Assembly (NCBI GenBank): GCA_017993835.1 | Contig: JAGOLX010000023.1 | Location: 1-64,000, forward strand | DNA: 64,000 bases | Direction: 5' to 3' | Origin: Phycisphaerae bacterium | GTDB lineage: Bacteria; Planctomycetota; Phycisphaerae; Sedimentisphaerales; Anaerobacaceae | Part shown: positions 36,360 to 44,638 of the stretch, piece after piece | Position numbering within the stretch: the stretch's first letter is position 1 | How the letters are laid out: every line of letters starts with the position of its first letter | Program-made: the position numbers and the translations under genes | The notes under the pieces: generated by a model | Seen by the model: only the letters and a program-made list of their open reading frames with translations | What the model was told of the DNA's origin: nothing | Databases searched by the model: none

Positions 36360-37478
36360 GTGACTAATCCGCTTGTCAGTGTCCACATGATTACCTTCAA
36401 CCACGCGTCATGTATCGCCGAGGCGATTGACGGCGTGTTGATGCAGAAGTGCGGCTTTCCTTTTGAACTCGTGATCGGAGAGGACTGTTCAAGCGATGGG
36501 ACTCGAGACATTGTCCTGGCCTATGAGAAGCGATATCCGGACATTGTCCGTGTAGTCAGATCCGATAGGAATATCGGTGGAGTCATGAACTGGGACCGCA
36601 TCATGCATGCGTGTTGCGGGAAGTACATAGCCTACTGCGAGGGCGATGACTACTGGATCGACCCGCTGAAGCTGCAGAAGCAGGTTGAATTGCTGGAAGG
36701 CCACGCGGAGTACGGATTTGTGTTCGGCGATGTCCAGTTGCTCTATGAGGCCACCGGCGTGATCACGCCACATGCATTCCGCCGGTTCAGGTTATGGGAA
36801 AAGACGCCAGACGATCTGGGGTTGGCCATTCTGCTCAATGAGTATCCGATGGTCTCGGGTGTGACGTGCACGATGTGTGTGCGGCGGGATCTCGCTCTGC
36901 ACGTGATCGAGAACAACCCTCTCGAATTTCGGACAAACCGGTTTTTGTTTCTTGACAGAACGTTTTGGCTGGAGTTGGCCCGCCTAACTCGCTTCAAGTA
37001 CGTGGATGAGGAATGGGGAACCTACAGAATTCAGTATGAATCCGCGTCAAAATCGCAGTCGCCGGGCAAGATGCTGCGATTCTGTACATCCGTCAAGGAC
37101 GTCAACCTTCACTACTGCCACAAATACGCCTATCCACCGGCGGTTCACAGGCAGCTTGTCAGGGACTCCAACCAGGTCCTGCTGTGGTTCTCGTTTCTCG
37201 CAGGCGATTTTCGCCGTGCCAGAGATATCCTGCGAGAGAATCGTGAACACGGCATTCCAAGAACGACGAGAGATCTTTGCCTGCGCATTGGTGCTGAGTG
37301 CAGGTACCTGGGTCCTGTCGTGAACTCCACGATGTGTCTCATCAGGAGAACGTTGAATCATGGCAAGCGGTGGGCATCAACTCGGCCCTGGTGCCTGCGG
37401 ATCTACCGGTACTGTACCGGGAAGGCCCCCATCCTGAGAACGCGCACGGACCCTCAAACGGCGAACTCGATACCGTGA
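36360..37478 (+). CDS. Family 2 glycosyltransferase
   Basis: The protein has 372 residues from a GTG at 36360 (GGAG 6 nt upstream). GT-A fold: LVSVHMITFNHASCIAEAIDGVL, FELVIGEDCSSDGT, and the metal-binding EGDDYW (DxD-like). The conserved GKYIAYCEGDDYWIDPLKLQKQ block matches a subgroup found in planctomycete and cyanobacterial polysaccharide loci. No membrane helix. It would add a sugar to the lipid-linked repeat unit; donor unknown. Its closest relative in the window is the gene at 39080. Confidence 0.88.
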   Translation: MTNPLVSVHMITFNHASCIAEAIDGVLMQKCGFPFELVIGEDCSSDGTRDIVLAYEKRYPDIVRVVRSDRNIGGVMNWDRIMHACCGKYIAYCEGDDYWIDPLKLQKQVELLEGHAEYGFVFGDVQLLYEATGVITPHAFRRFRLWEKTPDDLGLAILLNEYPMVSGVTCTMCVRRDLALHVIENNPLEFRTNRFLFLDRTFWLELARLTRFKYVDEEWGTYRIQYESASKSQSPGKMLRFCTSVKDVNLHYCHKYAYPPAVHRQLVRDSNQVLLWFSFLAGDFRRARDILRENREHGIPRTTRDLCLRIGAECRYLGPVVNSTMCLIRRTLNHGKRWASTRPWCLRIYRYCTGKAPILRTRTDPQTANSIP

Positions 37479-37599
37479 GATCGCCCATCCGCGTGACTCG
37501 CTACGTCTGATAATGCTCCCTGCCGGTTGACGCCGGCGTATTCTGATTGCCCTTCTCCCGCAGGTTCATGTGCAGTGTCTCGCGACGAGAAGGGAGACG

Positions 37600-38823
37600 G
37601 TGATTGAGATGCCTGACGTGAAGAGACCTTCTCTGGTCTTCGCCAGTCAGTACATTGGTTTGCCGTCCGAAGTGTGGATGTGGCGACAGGCCGTACGCTT
37701 CCGGCGGCTTTCGCTGAGGATGCTGACCTGGGGGTATGTGAACCGTGAGACGTTTCCACTCGAGAAGATCGAGGTGTATGAACTGCCATTCGAGTTCGAC
37801 CGGAAGACTCGTTCGGGACGGGGCTATGCCCGCATTCGCGGTGCGCTTGTGGGGAACACCTGGGCTTCGTTCGGTGCCGAACGACGTGTGCTGCGGTCCT
37901 ACTTCGCCAGGGTGAATCCGTCGGTGCTGCTCTGTCAGTTCGGTTTTGTGGCCCTCCGGCTCGTGGATGTTGCGAAGGAATCGGGCGTTCCTGTCGTCGC
38001 CCATTTTCACGGACGGGATGTCGCGTCCATGCTGCGATTTCGACCATACCGTCGGAGTCTCATGAAGAACCTCCATCGATTCGACGCAATTGTTGTGGTT
38101 GGGACGCATCAGGAACGATGGATGCTCGAGCACGGCTGTGAGGCGGAGAGGGTGCACCTGATTCCATGTGGGGCGACGGTTGATCCCTCGCCGCCGGAGG
38201 TCAGAACGCAGGGCGACACGGTCCGGTTTCTCGCAGTCGGCCGATTGGCGGAAATGAAGGGGCCGCAGTATACCCTTCAGGCATTTGCGTTGGTGAAACG
38301 GCGCGTGCCGCGATCGTCTCTGAAGATGGTAGGGGACGGACCGTTGAGGCAGGATCTGGAGAGGATGGCCGGGGAACTGGGGATTGCCGACAGCGTGTGT
38401 TTCACTGGGCCTCTGAGCCCCGAGGCGGTTCGGCATGAGTTGATCGGCTGCGACGTCTTCGTCCAGCATTCCCTCGTGGTCCCGAGCACTGGGGACTGCG
38501 AAGGATCGCCGGTGGCGCTGGCGGAAGCAGCAGGCGCCGGCCTTCCGGTGGTGAGCACCCTATGTCCGGGTATCACGGATCAGGTCCTGGAAGGGATCAC
38601 CGGTTTCCTCGTTCCACAGCGCGATGTCGAGGGGATGGCCGCTCGGATGGTCCGGCTTGCCGAGGATTCCGGCCTTCGCGCCTCCTTGGGGGCTGCGGGG
38701 CGACAGCGAGTCGTCACGTGTTTCGATGTCAATGAGCAAGTCCGCAAGCTAGAGGACGTTCTGATCCACACGGCCACGGGACAACGGACATCGGCTGTAT
38801 CTATGCCGACCGCGCGACGCTGA
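37600..38823 (+). CDS. Family 4 (GT-B) glycosyltransferase
   Basis: The protein has 407 residues. Start is uncertain between a GTG at 37600 and an ATG at 37609; AGAAGGGAG lies just upstream. Two Rossmann domains: an N-terminal acceptor domain (VVAHFHGRDVASMLRFRPYR; CEAERVHLIPCG) and a donor domain (FLAVGRLAEMKGPQYTLQAF; SLKMVGDGPLRQDLE; VFVQHSLVVP; EGSPVALAEAAGAGLPVVST) with the EGSPVALAEA E-x7-E-type motif. Retaining transferase, probably acting at the cytoplasmic membrane face. The C-terminus overlaps an out-of-frame coding-like remnant. Confidence 0.88.
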   Translation: MIEMPDVKRPSLVFASQYIGLPSEVWMWRQAVRFRRLSLRMLTWGYVNRETFPLEKIEVYELPFEFDRKTRSGRGYARIRGALVGNTWASFGAERRVLRSYFARVNPSVLLCQFGFVALRLVDVAKESGVPVVAHFHGRDVASMLRFRPYRRSLMKNLHRFDAIVVVGTHQERWMLEHGCEAERVHLIPCGATVDPSPPEVRTQGDTVRFLAVGRLAEMKGPQYTLQAFALVKRRVPRSSLKMVGDGPLRQDLERMAGELGIADSVCFTGPLSPEAVRHELIGCDVFVQHSLVVPSTGDCEGSPVALAEAAGAGLPVVSTLCPGITDQVLEGITGFLVPQRDVEGMAARMVRLAEDSGLRASLGAAGRQRVVTCFDVNEQVRKLEDVLIHTATGQRTSAVSMPTARR

Positions 38824-38933
38824 AGCGTCGATTCGCCGACGACCGTCGCCAATGGCTCTGGTACCACGGGACGAAGAACGTGGCGATGAGGCCGCTCGTG
38901 ACCTTTCTTGTGCGGCTCCTTCGTCGCCTGTGA
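38787..38933 (+). pseudogene. Possible C-terminal remnant of a lost protein
   Basis: Overlapping and following the end of the GT4 gene in another frame is a stretch lacking a start codon but protein-like in composition (YADRATLKRRFADDRRQWLW, then NVAMRPLVTFLVRLLRRL, stop at 38931-38933). It could be the tail of an inactivated gene or an alternative frame-shifted end of the glycosyltransferase. Confidence 0.3.
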
Positions 38934-39079
38934 TGTGTTCGACGACAATCGTGTCCGTCGTATGGCCTGCCCTCGGACGGGGCGCATTGGCTTGTTGAGT
39001 GGGTCTGCTTCGCGGGATCGTCTCGCGTGCCCATGGGGTTCTCGGTGAGATGATGCGCGACGGAAGGATGTACTCCCGT

Positions 39080-40114
39080 ATGGATATGCCGTTCGTTAGC
39101 GTGATGATGATTACCTACAACCATGCTCCCTATATCAGGCGGGCTATCGAAGGCGTTCTCTCTCAAGAGACCCGGTTCTGTTTCGAACTGGTTGTGGGAG
39201 AGGATCGCTCCACTGATGGCACCGGCGAGATTGTCCGTGACTACGAGAAAAAGCACCCGGGAGTTATCCGTGTAGTGACGTCGGATGCCAACGTGGGGAT
39301 GAGAAGGAACTACTACCGTACCGCGGGAATGTGCCGAGGCAAGTACATCGCCTTCTGCGAAGGGGACGACTACTGGCAGCGAAGGGACAAGTTGCAGCGG
39401 CAAGTCGATTATCTGGAAGAGCACCCCGAGTGTGGTCTGGTGCACTCGGAACATGACAGATACTACGCCCACCTGGATCAAACGATACGAAGCTACTTCC
39501 GAACGTCGGGCAATGTCCCGCCTCGCGAATTCAACGTCTTCACGGGATGGGGCGCCCACATACAGACATGTACCGTAATGGCGCGCCACGATCTCGTGCG
39601 GGAGATACACTCGGACCCCGCAATCTACGGCCACGCAGACGCCATTGGCGGAGTCGACATCCCCCTCTTCATCGAGGTGGGAATGAGATCGAAGATCGGC
39701 TACATCGACGAGTCTCTCGCCACCTACACAGTGCACAACGAGTCCGCCTCGCACACGCCCAATCGCATACGCAAGGCGCGATTCTGCAAGTGCAATATCG
39801 AGTCGTATCTGTATCTGGCCAAGAAGTACCATCGGGAGGAGGAGCGACTTCGCCTGGAACAGGCATGGCGACGAGCCGCACTGTGGTTGGCGTTTCTGGA
39901 GAGGGACAGGACGTTGGCCGAGACAGCCATCGCCGGCCAGGATCGACGTCCGTGGAAGGCGAAGATGCTCTACTGGGGTGCGCGAAGCCCGGTCGGTCAT
40001 CGGGTGTTGAAGGTTCTGGATGGTGGATACCGCCGTATCCGAGACTGCATGGATGAACGTCGCCTGGCCCGATGGGTGGAGAGGGGAGGGTCGAACCCAT
40101 GCCGAGAAGGCTGA
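39080..40114 (+). CDS. Family 2 glycosyltransferase (paralogue of the 36360 gene)
   Basis: The protein has 344 residues from the ATG at 39080 (AAGGA 11 nt upstream; earlier in-frame ATGs exist). GT-A domain: FVSVMMITYNHAPYIRRAIEGVLSQ, FELVVGEDRSTDGTGEIV, GKYIAFCEGDDYWQRRDKLQRQ. It is clearly homologous to the product of the 36360 gene over this region, so the pair probably arose by duplication. It ends inside the start region of the acetyltransferase gene (16-bp overlap). Donor and acceptor unknown. Confidence 0.88.
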   Translation: MDMPFVSVMMITYNHAPYIRRAIEGVLSQETRFCFELVVGEDRSTDGTGEIVRDYEKKHPGVIRVVTSDANVGMRRNYYRTAGMCRGKYIAFCEGDDYWQRRDKLQRQVDYLEEHPECGLVHSEHDRYYAHLDQTIRSYFRTSGNVPPREFNVFTGWGAHIQTCTVMARHDLVREIHSDPAIYGHADAIGGVDIPLFIEVGMRSKIGYIDESLATYTVHNESASHTPNRIRKARFCKCNIESYLYLAKKYHREEERLRLEQAWRRAALWLAFLERDRTLAETAIAGQDRRPWKAKMLYWGARSPVGHRVLKVLDGGYRRIRDCMDERRLARWVERGGSNPCREG

Positions 40115-40674
40115 TACGATTGATGAAGCGCATTCGAGGATGCCTGTGTTACCGTTGGCGATTCGGGCATTTCGGACGCAGAACCGTCCTCGACAGGCCG
40201 GACTTGCTCACGAATCCTCGGGCCATTCACATCGGTCGCTGCGTGGAGATTCGCAAAGGCAGTCGCTTGGAGGCCGTCGGTCCCTGGGATGGCAAGACGC
40301 CGAAGCTCGTCATCGGCGACGGCACGGTCATTCATCTGTATTTTCACTGTGGCGCCGCCCAGTCTGTGACAATCGGCAGGGATGTGTTGATTGCAGGACG
40401 CGTCTACATCAGCGATCACGATCACGTGTTCGACGATCCCGTACTGCCGGCGCGGCGGGCGAGCGGGCTTCGGTCGGCGCCGGTGGTGATTGAGGATGGG
40501 GTCTGGCTCGGCGAGGGATGCGTAATCCTCAAGGGCGTCCGCGTCGGCCAGCGGGCCGTCGTAGGCGCCAATGCTGTGGTGACGAAGGACGTGCCGCCCT
40601 TCACGATTGTGGGAGGGGTGCCCGCTCGCGTCATCCGGAAGATCGACGTGGAGGTCCCAGAGCCGGTGCGATGA
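40099..40674 (+). CDS. Left-handed beta-helix (hexapeptide) acyltransferase
   Basis: The protein has 191 residues from the ATG at 40099 (GGAGGG 8 nt upstream). Isoleucine-rich hexapeptide repeats run through it (VTIGRDVLIAGRVYISDHDH; IEDGVWLGEGCVILKGVRVGQRAVVGANAVVTKDVP), ending in the WbbJ/maltose-acetyltransferase GVPARVI phrase. The catalytic His is probably in SDHDHVF. It would O- or N-acetylate a sugar of the repeat unit using acetyl-CoA. Its stop overlaps the next start as ATGA. Confidence 0.88.
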   Translation: MPRRLIRLMKRIRGCLCYRWRFGHFGRRTVLDRPDLLTNPRAIHIGRCVEIRKGSRLEAVGPWDGKTPKLVIGDGTVIHLYFHCGAAQSVTIGRDVLIAGRVYISDHDHVFDDPVLPARRASGLRSAPVVIEDGVWLGEGCVILKGVRVGQRAVVGANAVVTKDVPPFTIVGGVPARVIRKIDVEVPEPVR

Positions 40675-42065
40675 AGAAGGTCCTGATGCTGTCCTATTGT
40701 TATCCTCCATCGGGGGGGGCCGGGGTGCAGCGGACCACCAAGTTCGTCAAGTACCTTCCGGCCTGCGGCTACGCGCCTCGGGTGGTCGGAGGGACAGGAT
40801 CGCCCGCCGGCGGTCGGATCCCGGAAGACCCGAAGCTGATGGACGATGTCCGCGACGCGCCGCTCGATGCGGTGCGATTGTCCGCGTGGGAACGGCGGCT
40901 CAAGCGGGCAGAGGCGAAGATGGGCCGTTATCTTCCTGCGATGTCGTTCTGCTGGTGGGTGCGTGCGGCTGAACGCGCCGGACACGATCTGATCCTGCGG
41001 GACAGGCCGGACCTCCTGTATGTCACGGTGAGCCCGTATCCTGCGGCGAAAGCCGCCGCGTCGCTGGCGGGAAGACACCGGTTGCCCTGGGTCCTCGACA
41101 TGCGAGATCCCTGGGCGCTGGATCCGATCAACTACTATGTGAGTCGGCTCCACCACGCATGGGACCTCCGGGCCATGCGGGTTGCGTGCGAGCAGGCGAC
41201 GGCAGTCATCATGAACACGCCGGAATCCCTGCGAGCGCTCCAGGATGCGTTTGGGCACCTGCCCGTCGAGAAGCTTTTCTGCATTCCGAATGGGTGGGAC
41301 CGTGGCGACTTCCAACCGTCGGTGGATTCTACGCCGCGTCAAGACGCCGGGGGCAGATTCACCATCGTCCACACAGGCCAGTTCCACACGGCGGGCGCCC
41401 GCAGGGTGGATCCGGGCAGCCGCGCGGTTCTGGGCGGACCGGTCCGGCTCAGGTGGCGCGACAGACTCCGGTACTCCGTGGGACGCCCGCACCTGCTCGC
41501 GAGAACTCCCTACTACCTGTTCAAGGCGGTTCGAAAACTGCTCGACGAAGGCAACGCGAATGCCCGGGCGCTCCGTTTGGTCTTCGTCGGATCGGCGACA
41601 CCTGAAGACCGGTCTCTGGCAAGCCGGTTCGGGTTGAACGACATCACCGAGTTTCCCGGCTACGCCATGCACGCCCGGTCCGTTCAGATGCTCGAATCGG
41701 CCGACGCGCTGTTCCTGCCGCTTCACGAGCCGGCAGACCGCCGAGGCGCGTTGATCGTTCCCGGCAAGACCTATGAGTACCTTGCCGCACGCAAGCCTAT
41801 CCTGGCCTGTGTACCGCCGGGCGACACGAGGGAGTTTGTCCGAAGGGCGGGCGTCGGGTTTGTCTGTGATCCGACGGATGTGGCCGGAATCGCCGCCGTC
41901 CTGTCGGATCTGCTGGCCCGCCATCGTGAGGGGGGCTTGCGATGTCAACCCAACGACGAATTCATCGAGCGGTTCGAACGATCCCGCCTTGCGGGCGATC
42001 TGGCGAGGGTGTTCGATTTCGCATTGGGCGGGGCACGCTCCCGCCTGACCTGCGATTGTCTCTGA
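40671..42065 (+). CDS. GT-B glycosyltransferase (family 4-like)
   Basis: The protein has 464 residues, starting at the ATGA overlap. N-terminus KKVLMLSYCYPPSGGAGVQRTTKFVKYL is the nucleotide-sugar transferase type with a glycine-rich loop. The domain LPWVLDMRDPWALDP and the donor site (FLPLHEPADRRGALIVPGKTYEYLAARKPILACVPPG) follow family 4-like enzymes. A linker of about 60 residues between the domains (around 245-290) is longer than usual. Soluble or peripheral; sugar unknown. Confidence 0.85.
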   Translation: MKKVLMLSYCYPPSGGAGVQRTTKFVKYLPACGYAPRVVGGTGSPAGGRIPEDPKLMDDVRDAPLDAVRLSAWERRLKRAEAKMGRYLPAMSFCWWVRAAERAGHDLILRDRPDLLYVTVSPYPAAKAAASLAGRHRLPWVLDMRDPWALDPINYYVSRLHHAWDLRAMRVACEQATAVIMNTPESLRALQDAFGHLPVEKLFCIPNGWDRGDFQPSVDSTPRQDAGGRFTIVHTGQFHTAGARRVDPGSRAVLGGPVRLRWRDRLRYSVGRPHLLARTPYYLFKAVRKLLDEGNANARALRLVFVGSATPEDRSLASRFGLNDITEFPGYAMHARSVQMLESADALFLPLHEPADRRGALIVPGKTYEYLAARKPILACVPPGDTREFVRRAGVGFVCDPTDVAGIAAVLSDLLARHREGGLRCQPNDEFIERFERSRLAGDLARVFDFALGGARSRLTCDCL

Positions 42066-42102
42066 ATCGCAGGTGTTCTCCGGAAAGGCGTGGGTCTCAA
42101 CC

Positions 42103-43404
42103 ATGGAACAACCTGTCACCATAACCGGTCTGACTCTCTTCATCACGGTGGTCCTGTCCATTCTGACTCTGGCGGTGCCTCGCCGATATGCCTTGTTGCC
42201 CTATGTAATCGGGGCATGCTGGGTGCCCGCGGACCAGAGGATCATGGTGGGAGAACTGGACTTCCAGGTGATCCGCGTTCTTGTCGTCATGGGCATTCTG
42301 CGGCTCTGGCTGCGTTCGGAGACGGTTCGGATACGATGGAACCGATTCGACAAGCTGTTCCTGGCCTGGGTGCTGGTGGGCGACCTGATCTACGTCCTGC
42401 AATGGATGAGCATGGGGGCTCTCATCTTCAAGTGCGGCCAGACGTTTACCGCACTGGGACTGTATTGGGTGTTCCGGCAGATCACGCGATCCTGGGCGGA
42501 TCAGCGAATGGCGTGCGTCGCCTTGGGGGTATGTGCCGTGGCGATGGCGCCGTTTGTCGCACTGGAATGGGTGACCGGATCGAATCCTTTTGGGGCGCTG
42601 GGGCGCGTGACCACGCTGCTGCGAGAGGGCAACTTCCGTGCGCAAGCGACGTTTCCCCACGCCATCATGATGGGGCTGTTCTGGGCCACCCTCGTGCCGT
42701 TGTTTGTCGGCTTCTCCAAACAGGGTCACAAGACGCTGTTCTGGCTGGCGATCGGGGCGTGTGCATTCATGATTTTCGGGAGCAACTCCAGCACGCCGAT
42801 TCTGACTCTGGCTGCCGTGGTTGGTCTGCTGCTGTGTTACCGGTGGCGGCGGAATGCGGGCAAGGCGGCCTGGGCGGCGTTGATCCTGGCTTTTGCCCTC
42901 CACCTCGTGATGAAGGCCCCGGTATGGCATCTGTTGGCGCGGGTGAGCGTCGTATCCGGCTCCACGGGATGGCATCGTTACTACCTGGTCGACAGTGCCA
43001 TCCGTCATTTCTCTGAGTGGATGCTTCTGGGCACTCGCGACACGGCCCACTGGGGCATGGGATTGCAGGACGTAACCAACCAGTACGTCCTGGAAGGTGT
43101 GCGTGGCGGGCTCATCACGCTCGTCCTGTTCTGCGCCATCCTGATTGTGGCCGGCAGGGCGCTCGTTCGCCTGTCTCTGCATCCCCGCGACAAGAGAGAA
43201 TCGTATCTCGCCTGGTGTTGCTTCGTCTGCTTGATCGGCCATTGCGTGTCGTTCCTCGGGGTTTCGTATTTCGGGCAGATCATGCTGATCTGGTATTTCC
43301 TCTTGGCTCTGGTCGGCTACTGCTACGACAGGGCGTACGCGAAGACGGCCTCCGTCGCGAGGAAGTCGCCCCCCGTCGCAAGCACGGCGTGTGCCTGTCC
43401 GTGA
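42103..43404 (+). CDS. O-antigen ligase/polymerase-like membrane protein
   Basis: The protein has 433 residues and about 10-12 hydrophobic helices, from the ATG at 42103 (an earlier GTG at 42073 is possible). A large periplasmic loop lies near the C-terminal third (HLLARVSVVSGSTGWHRYYLVDSAIRH...), where the WaaL/Wzy family carries its catalytic loop, with an Arg/His pair. It would polymerise repeat units (Wzy-like) or ligate chains. It is followed by the 202-bp gap containing the tRNA-like element. Confidence 0.75.
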   Translation: MEQPVTITGLTLFITVVLSILTLAVPRRYALLPYVIGACWVPADQRIMVGELDFQVIRVLVVMGILRLWLRSETVRIRWNRFDKLFLAWVLVGDLIYVLQWMSMGALIFKCGQTFTALGLYWVFRQITRSWADQRMACVALGVCAVAMAPFVALEWVTGSNPFGALGRVTTLLREGNFRAQATFPHAIMMGLFWATLVPLFVGFSKQGHKTLFWLAIGACAFMIFGSNSSTPILTLAAVVGLLLCYRWRRNAGKAAWAALILAFALHLVMKAPVWHLLARVSVVSGSTGWHRYYLVDSAIRHFSEWMLLGTRDTAHWGMGLQDVTNQYVLEGVRGGLITLVLFCAILIVAGRALVRLSLHPRDKRESYLAWCCFVCLIGHCVSFLGVSYFGQIMLIWYFLLALVGYCYDRAYAKTASVARKSPPVASTACACP

Positions 43405-43475
43405 TTCCCCGGCACGGAGAGAATCATTCAAGCCGGTGCATGTCCCGGCCGATGATAAGGGGTGTCGTCAGACAA

Positions 43476-43545
43476 GGGGACGTAGCTCAAGGAGAGCGTT
43501 GGTCCGCAAGGTCCGAAGATGTTGGTGCGAATCCAACCGTCTCCA
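43476..43545 (+). ncRNA. tRNA-like RNA with alanine-type acceptor and GNRA hairpin instead of anticodon loop
   Basis: Acceptor stem GGGGACG (43476-43482) pairs 7/7 with CGTCTCC (43538-43544), with a G3-U70 wobble; A73 is 43545. U8 and A9 follow. The D-arm is GCTC-AAGGA-GAGC, a 5-base loop that keeps A14, A15, G18, G19 and A21. The T-arm is GTTGG-TGCGAAT-CCAAC. U48 (43520) could make the Levitt pair with A15. The anticodon region (43499-43516) instead folds as TTGG/CCGA, a T-T mismatch, then CC-GCAA-GG: a GNRA tetraloop with no 7-base loop and no U33. CCA is not encoded. It lies between the O-antigen-ligase-like and a glycosyltransferase gene, upstream of FemAB-like genes. Structure seen by eye; function inferred. 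Confidence 0.7.
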
Positions 43546-43606
43546 TTTCGGGTCTCCCCTGCGGTTTTCCGGGGTCGGTTCGTGGTTGTGACGTGAGCCT
43601 TCGAGG

Positions 43607-44635
43607 ATGGGAACAGAGACGAGCAGAATACAGTCCGGAGATCTGAACGCCCCGGTTCAGGCCCGTGTCCTGAGCGATGCGGTTGACGTTTCGGTTGTCA
43701 TCGTCAACTGGAACACACGGGACATGCTGCGGGATTGCCTCCGATCCGTCTACGAGCAAACGCGGGATGTTTCCTTCGAAGTGATCGTGGTGGACAATGC
43801 GTCCTCGGACGATTCCGTCTCCATGGTGCGCGGTGAGTTCCCTCACGTATTGCTGATCGCGAACGAGAAGAACCTGGGCTTTGCCGCGGCGAACAACCAG
43901 GGGTTCGAGAGAGCCCGCGGTCGCTACATCCTGATGCTCAACCCCGACACCGTCGTGTTGGACCAGGCGATCGGCAAGTCCGTGCACTATGCGGAGAACG
44001 CTCCGGAGGCGGGCGTGGTCGGATGTCGCGTGCTCTGGCCGGACGGGAGACGCCAGAATTCCTGCTTTCGTTTCTCTTCCGTCGGACAGATCGCTCTGAG
44101 TTCCCTGGCCTTCTTTCGGATGCATCGTCTCTTTCGCTGGCGGATTCTCCATCCCGACAGGTATCTGAATCGTGACTTCTCGCAGGAGCAGGATGTCGAC
44201 GTTGTCGCCGGCTGCTTCCTTCTGATTCGTCGCAACGTGTTGTCGCAGGTCGGAACACTCGACGAGGATTTCTTCATGTACGGGGAAGAGGCGGAGTTCT
44301 GTCATCGGGTGCATCGGGCTGGCTGGCGGGTCCGCTATTTCCCCGGCGCCCAGATCATCCATTTGTACGGCGGCAGCTCGAATCAGGTCTTTCACGAGAT
44401 GTCGCTCGCCAAACGACTGGCTGCTCTCCTTTTGGTCGAGAAGACCCGAGGTTTCATGCATGCCTGGGCATGCAACCTGTTCATGCTTCTCGGGGTTCTG
44501 CTGCGCTTGCCGCTGTGGCTGGCCCACGGCGTATTTCGCCGGGGCAAACAGGGACAGCAAGTGTTCCAAGGCAAGTGGCCGATCTGCAAAGCGCATGCGG
44601 CGGGTGTGTTCCGCCCGATCTGGAGGCGAAGATAG
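43607..44635 (+). CDS. Family 2 glycosyltransferase, rhamnosyltransferase-like
   Basis: The protein has 342 residues. VDVSVVIVNWNTRDMLRDCL and VIVVDNASSDDSVSMV are the donor-binding start of rhamnosyltransferase-type GT2 enzymes. Later NLGFAAANNQGFERARGRYILMLNPDT contains the DxD-like NPDT, and DEDFFMYGEEAEFCHRVHRAGW is the catalytic ED region. A C-terminal hydrophobic stretch (about 290-315, ACNLFMLLGVLLRLPLWL) may anchor it to the membrane. It is the first gene after the tRNA-like element and lies 3 bases before a FemAB-like gene. Confidence 0.88.
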   Translation: MGTETSRIQSGDLNAPVQARVLSDAVDVSVVIVNWNTRDMLRDCLRSVYEQTRDVSFEVIVVDNASSDDSVSMVRGEFPHVLLIANEKNLGFAAANNQGFERARGRYILMLNPDTVVLDQAIGKSVHYAENAPEAGVVGCRVLWPDGRRQNSCFRFSSVGQIALSSLAFFRMHRLFRWRILHPDRYLNRDFSQEQDVDVVAGCFLLIRRNVLSQVGTLDEDFFMYGEEAEFCHRVHRAGWRVRYFPGAQIIHLYGGSSNQVFHEMSLAKRLAALLLVEKTRGFMHAWACNLFMLLGVLLRLPLWLAHGVFRRGKQGQQVFQGKWPICKAHAAGVFRPIWRRR

Positions 44636-44638
44636 AGC

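Noticed and set aside
43476-43545. Reading the tRNA-like element as an ordinary decoding tRNA (for example with CCG anticodon)
   Set aside because: No 7-base anticodon loop with U33 can be formed between matched 5-bp stems. The sequence folds better as a GNRA-capped hairpin.
43546-43585. Terminator after the tRNA-like element
   Set aside because: A short C-rich/G-rich hairpin with a TTTT loop can be drawn, but there is no U-tract and the downstream gene is in the same direction, so the call is not supported.
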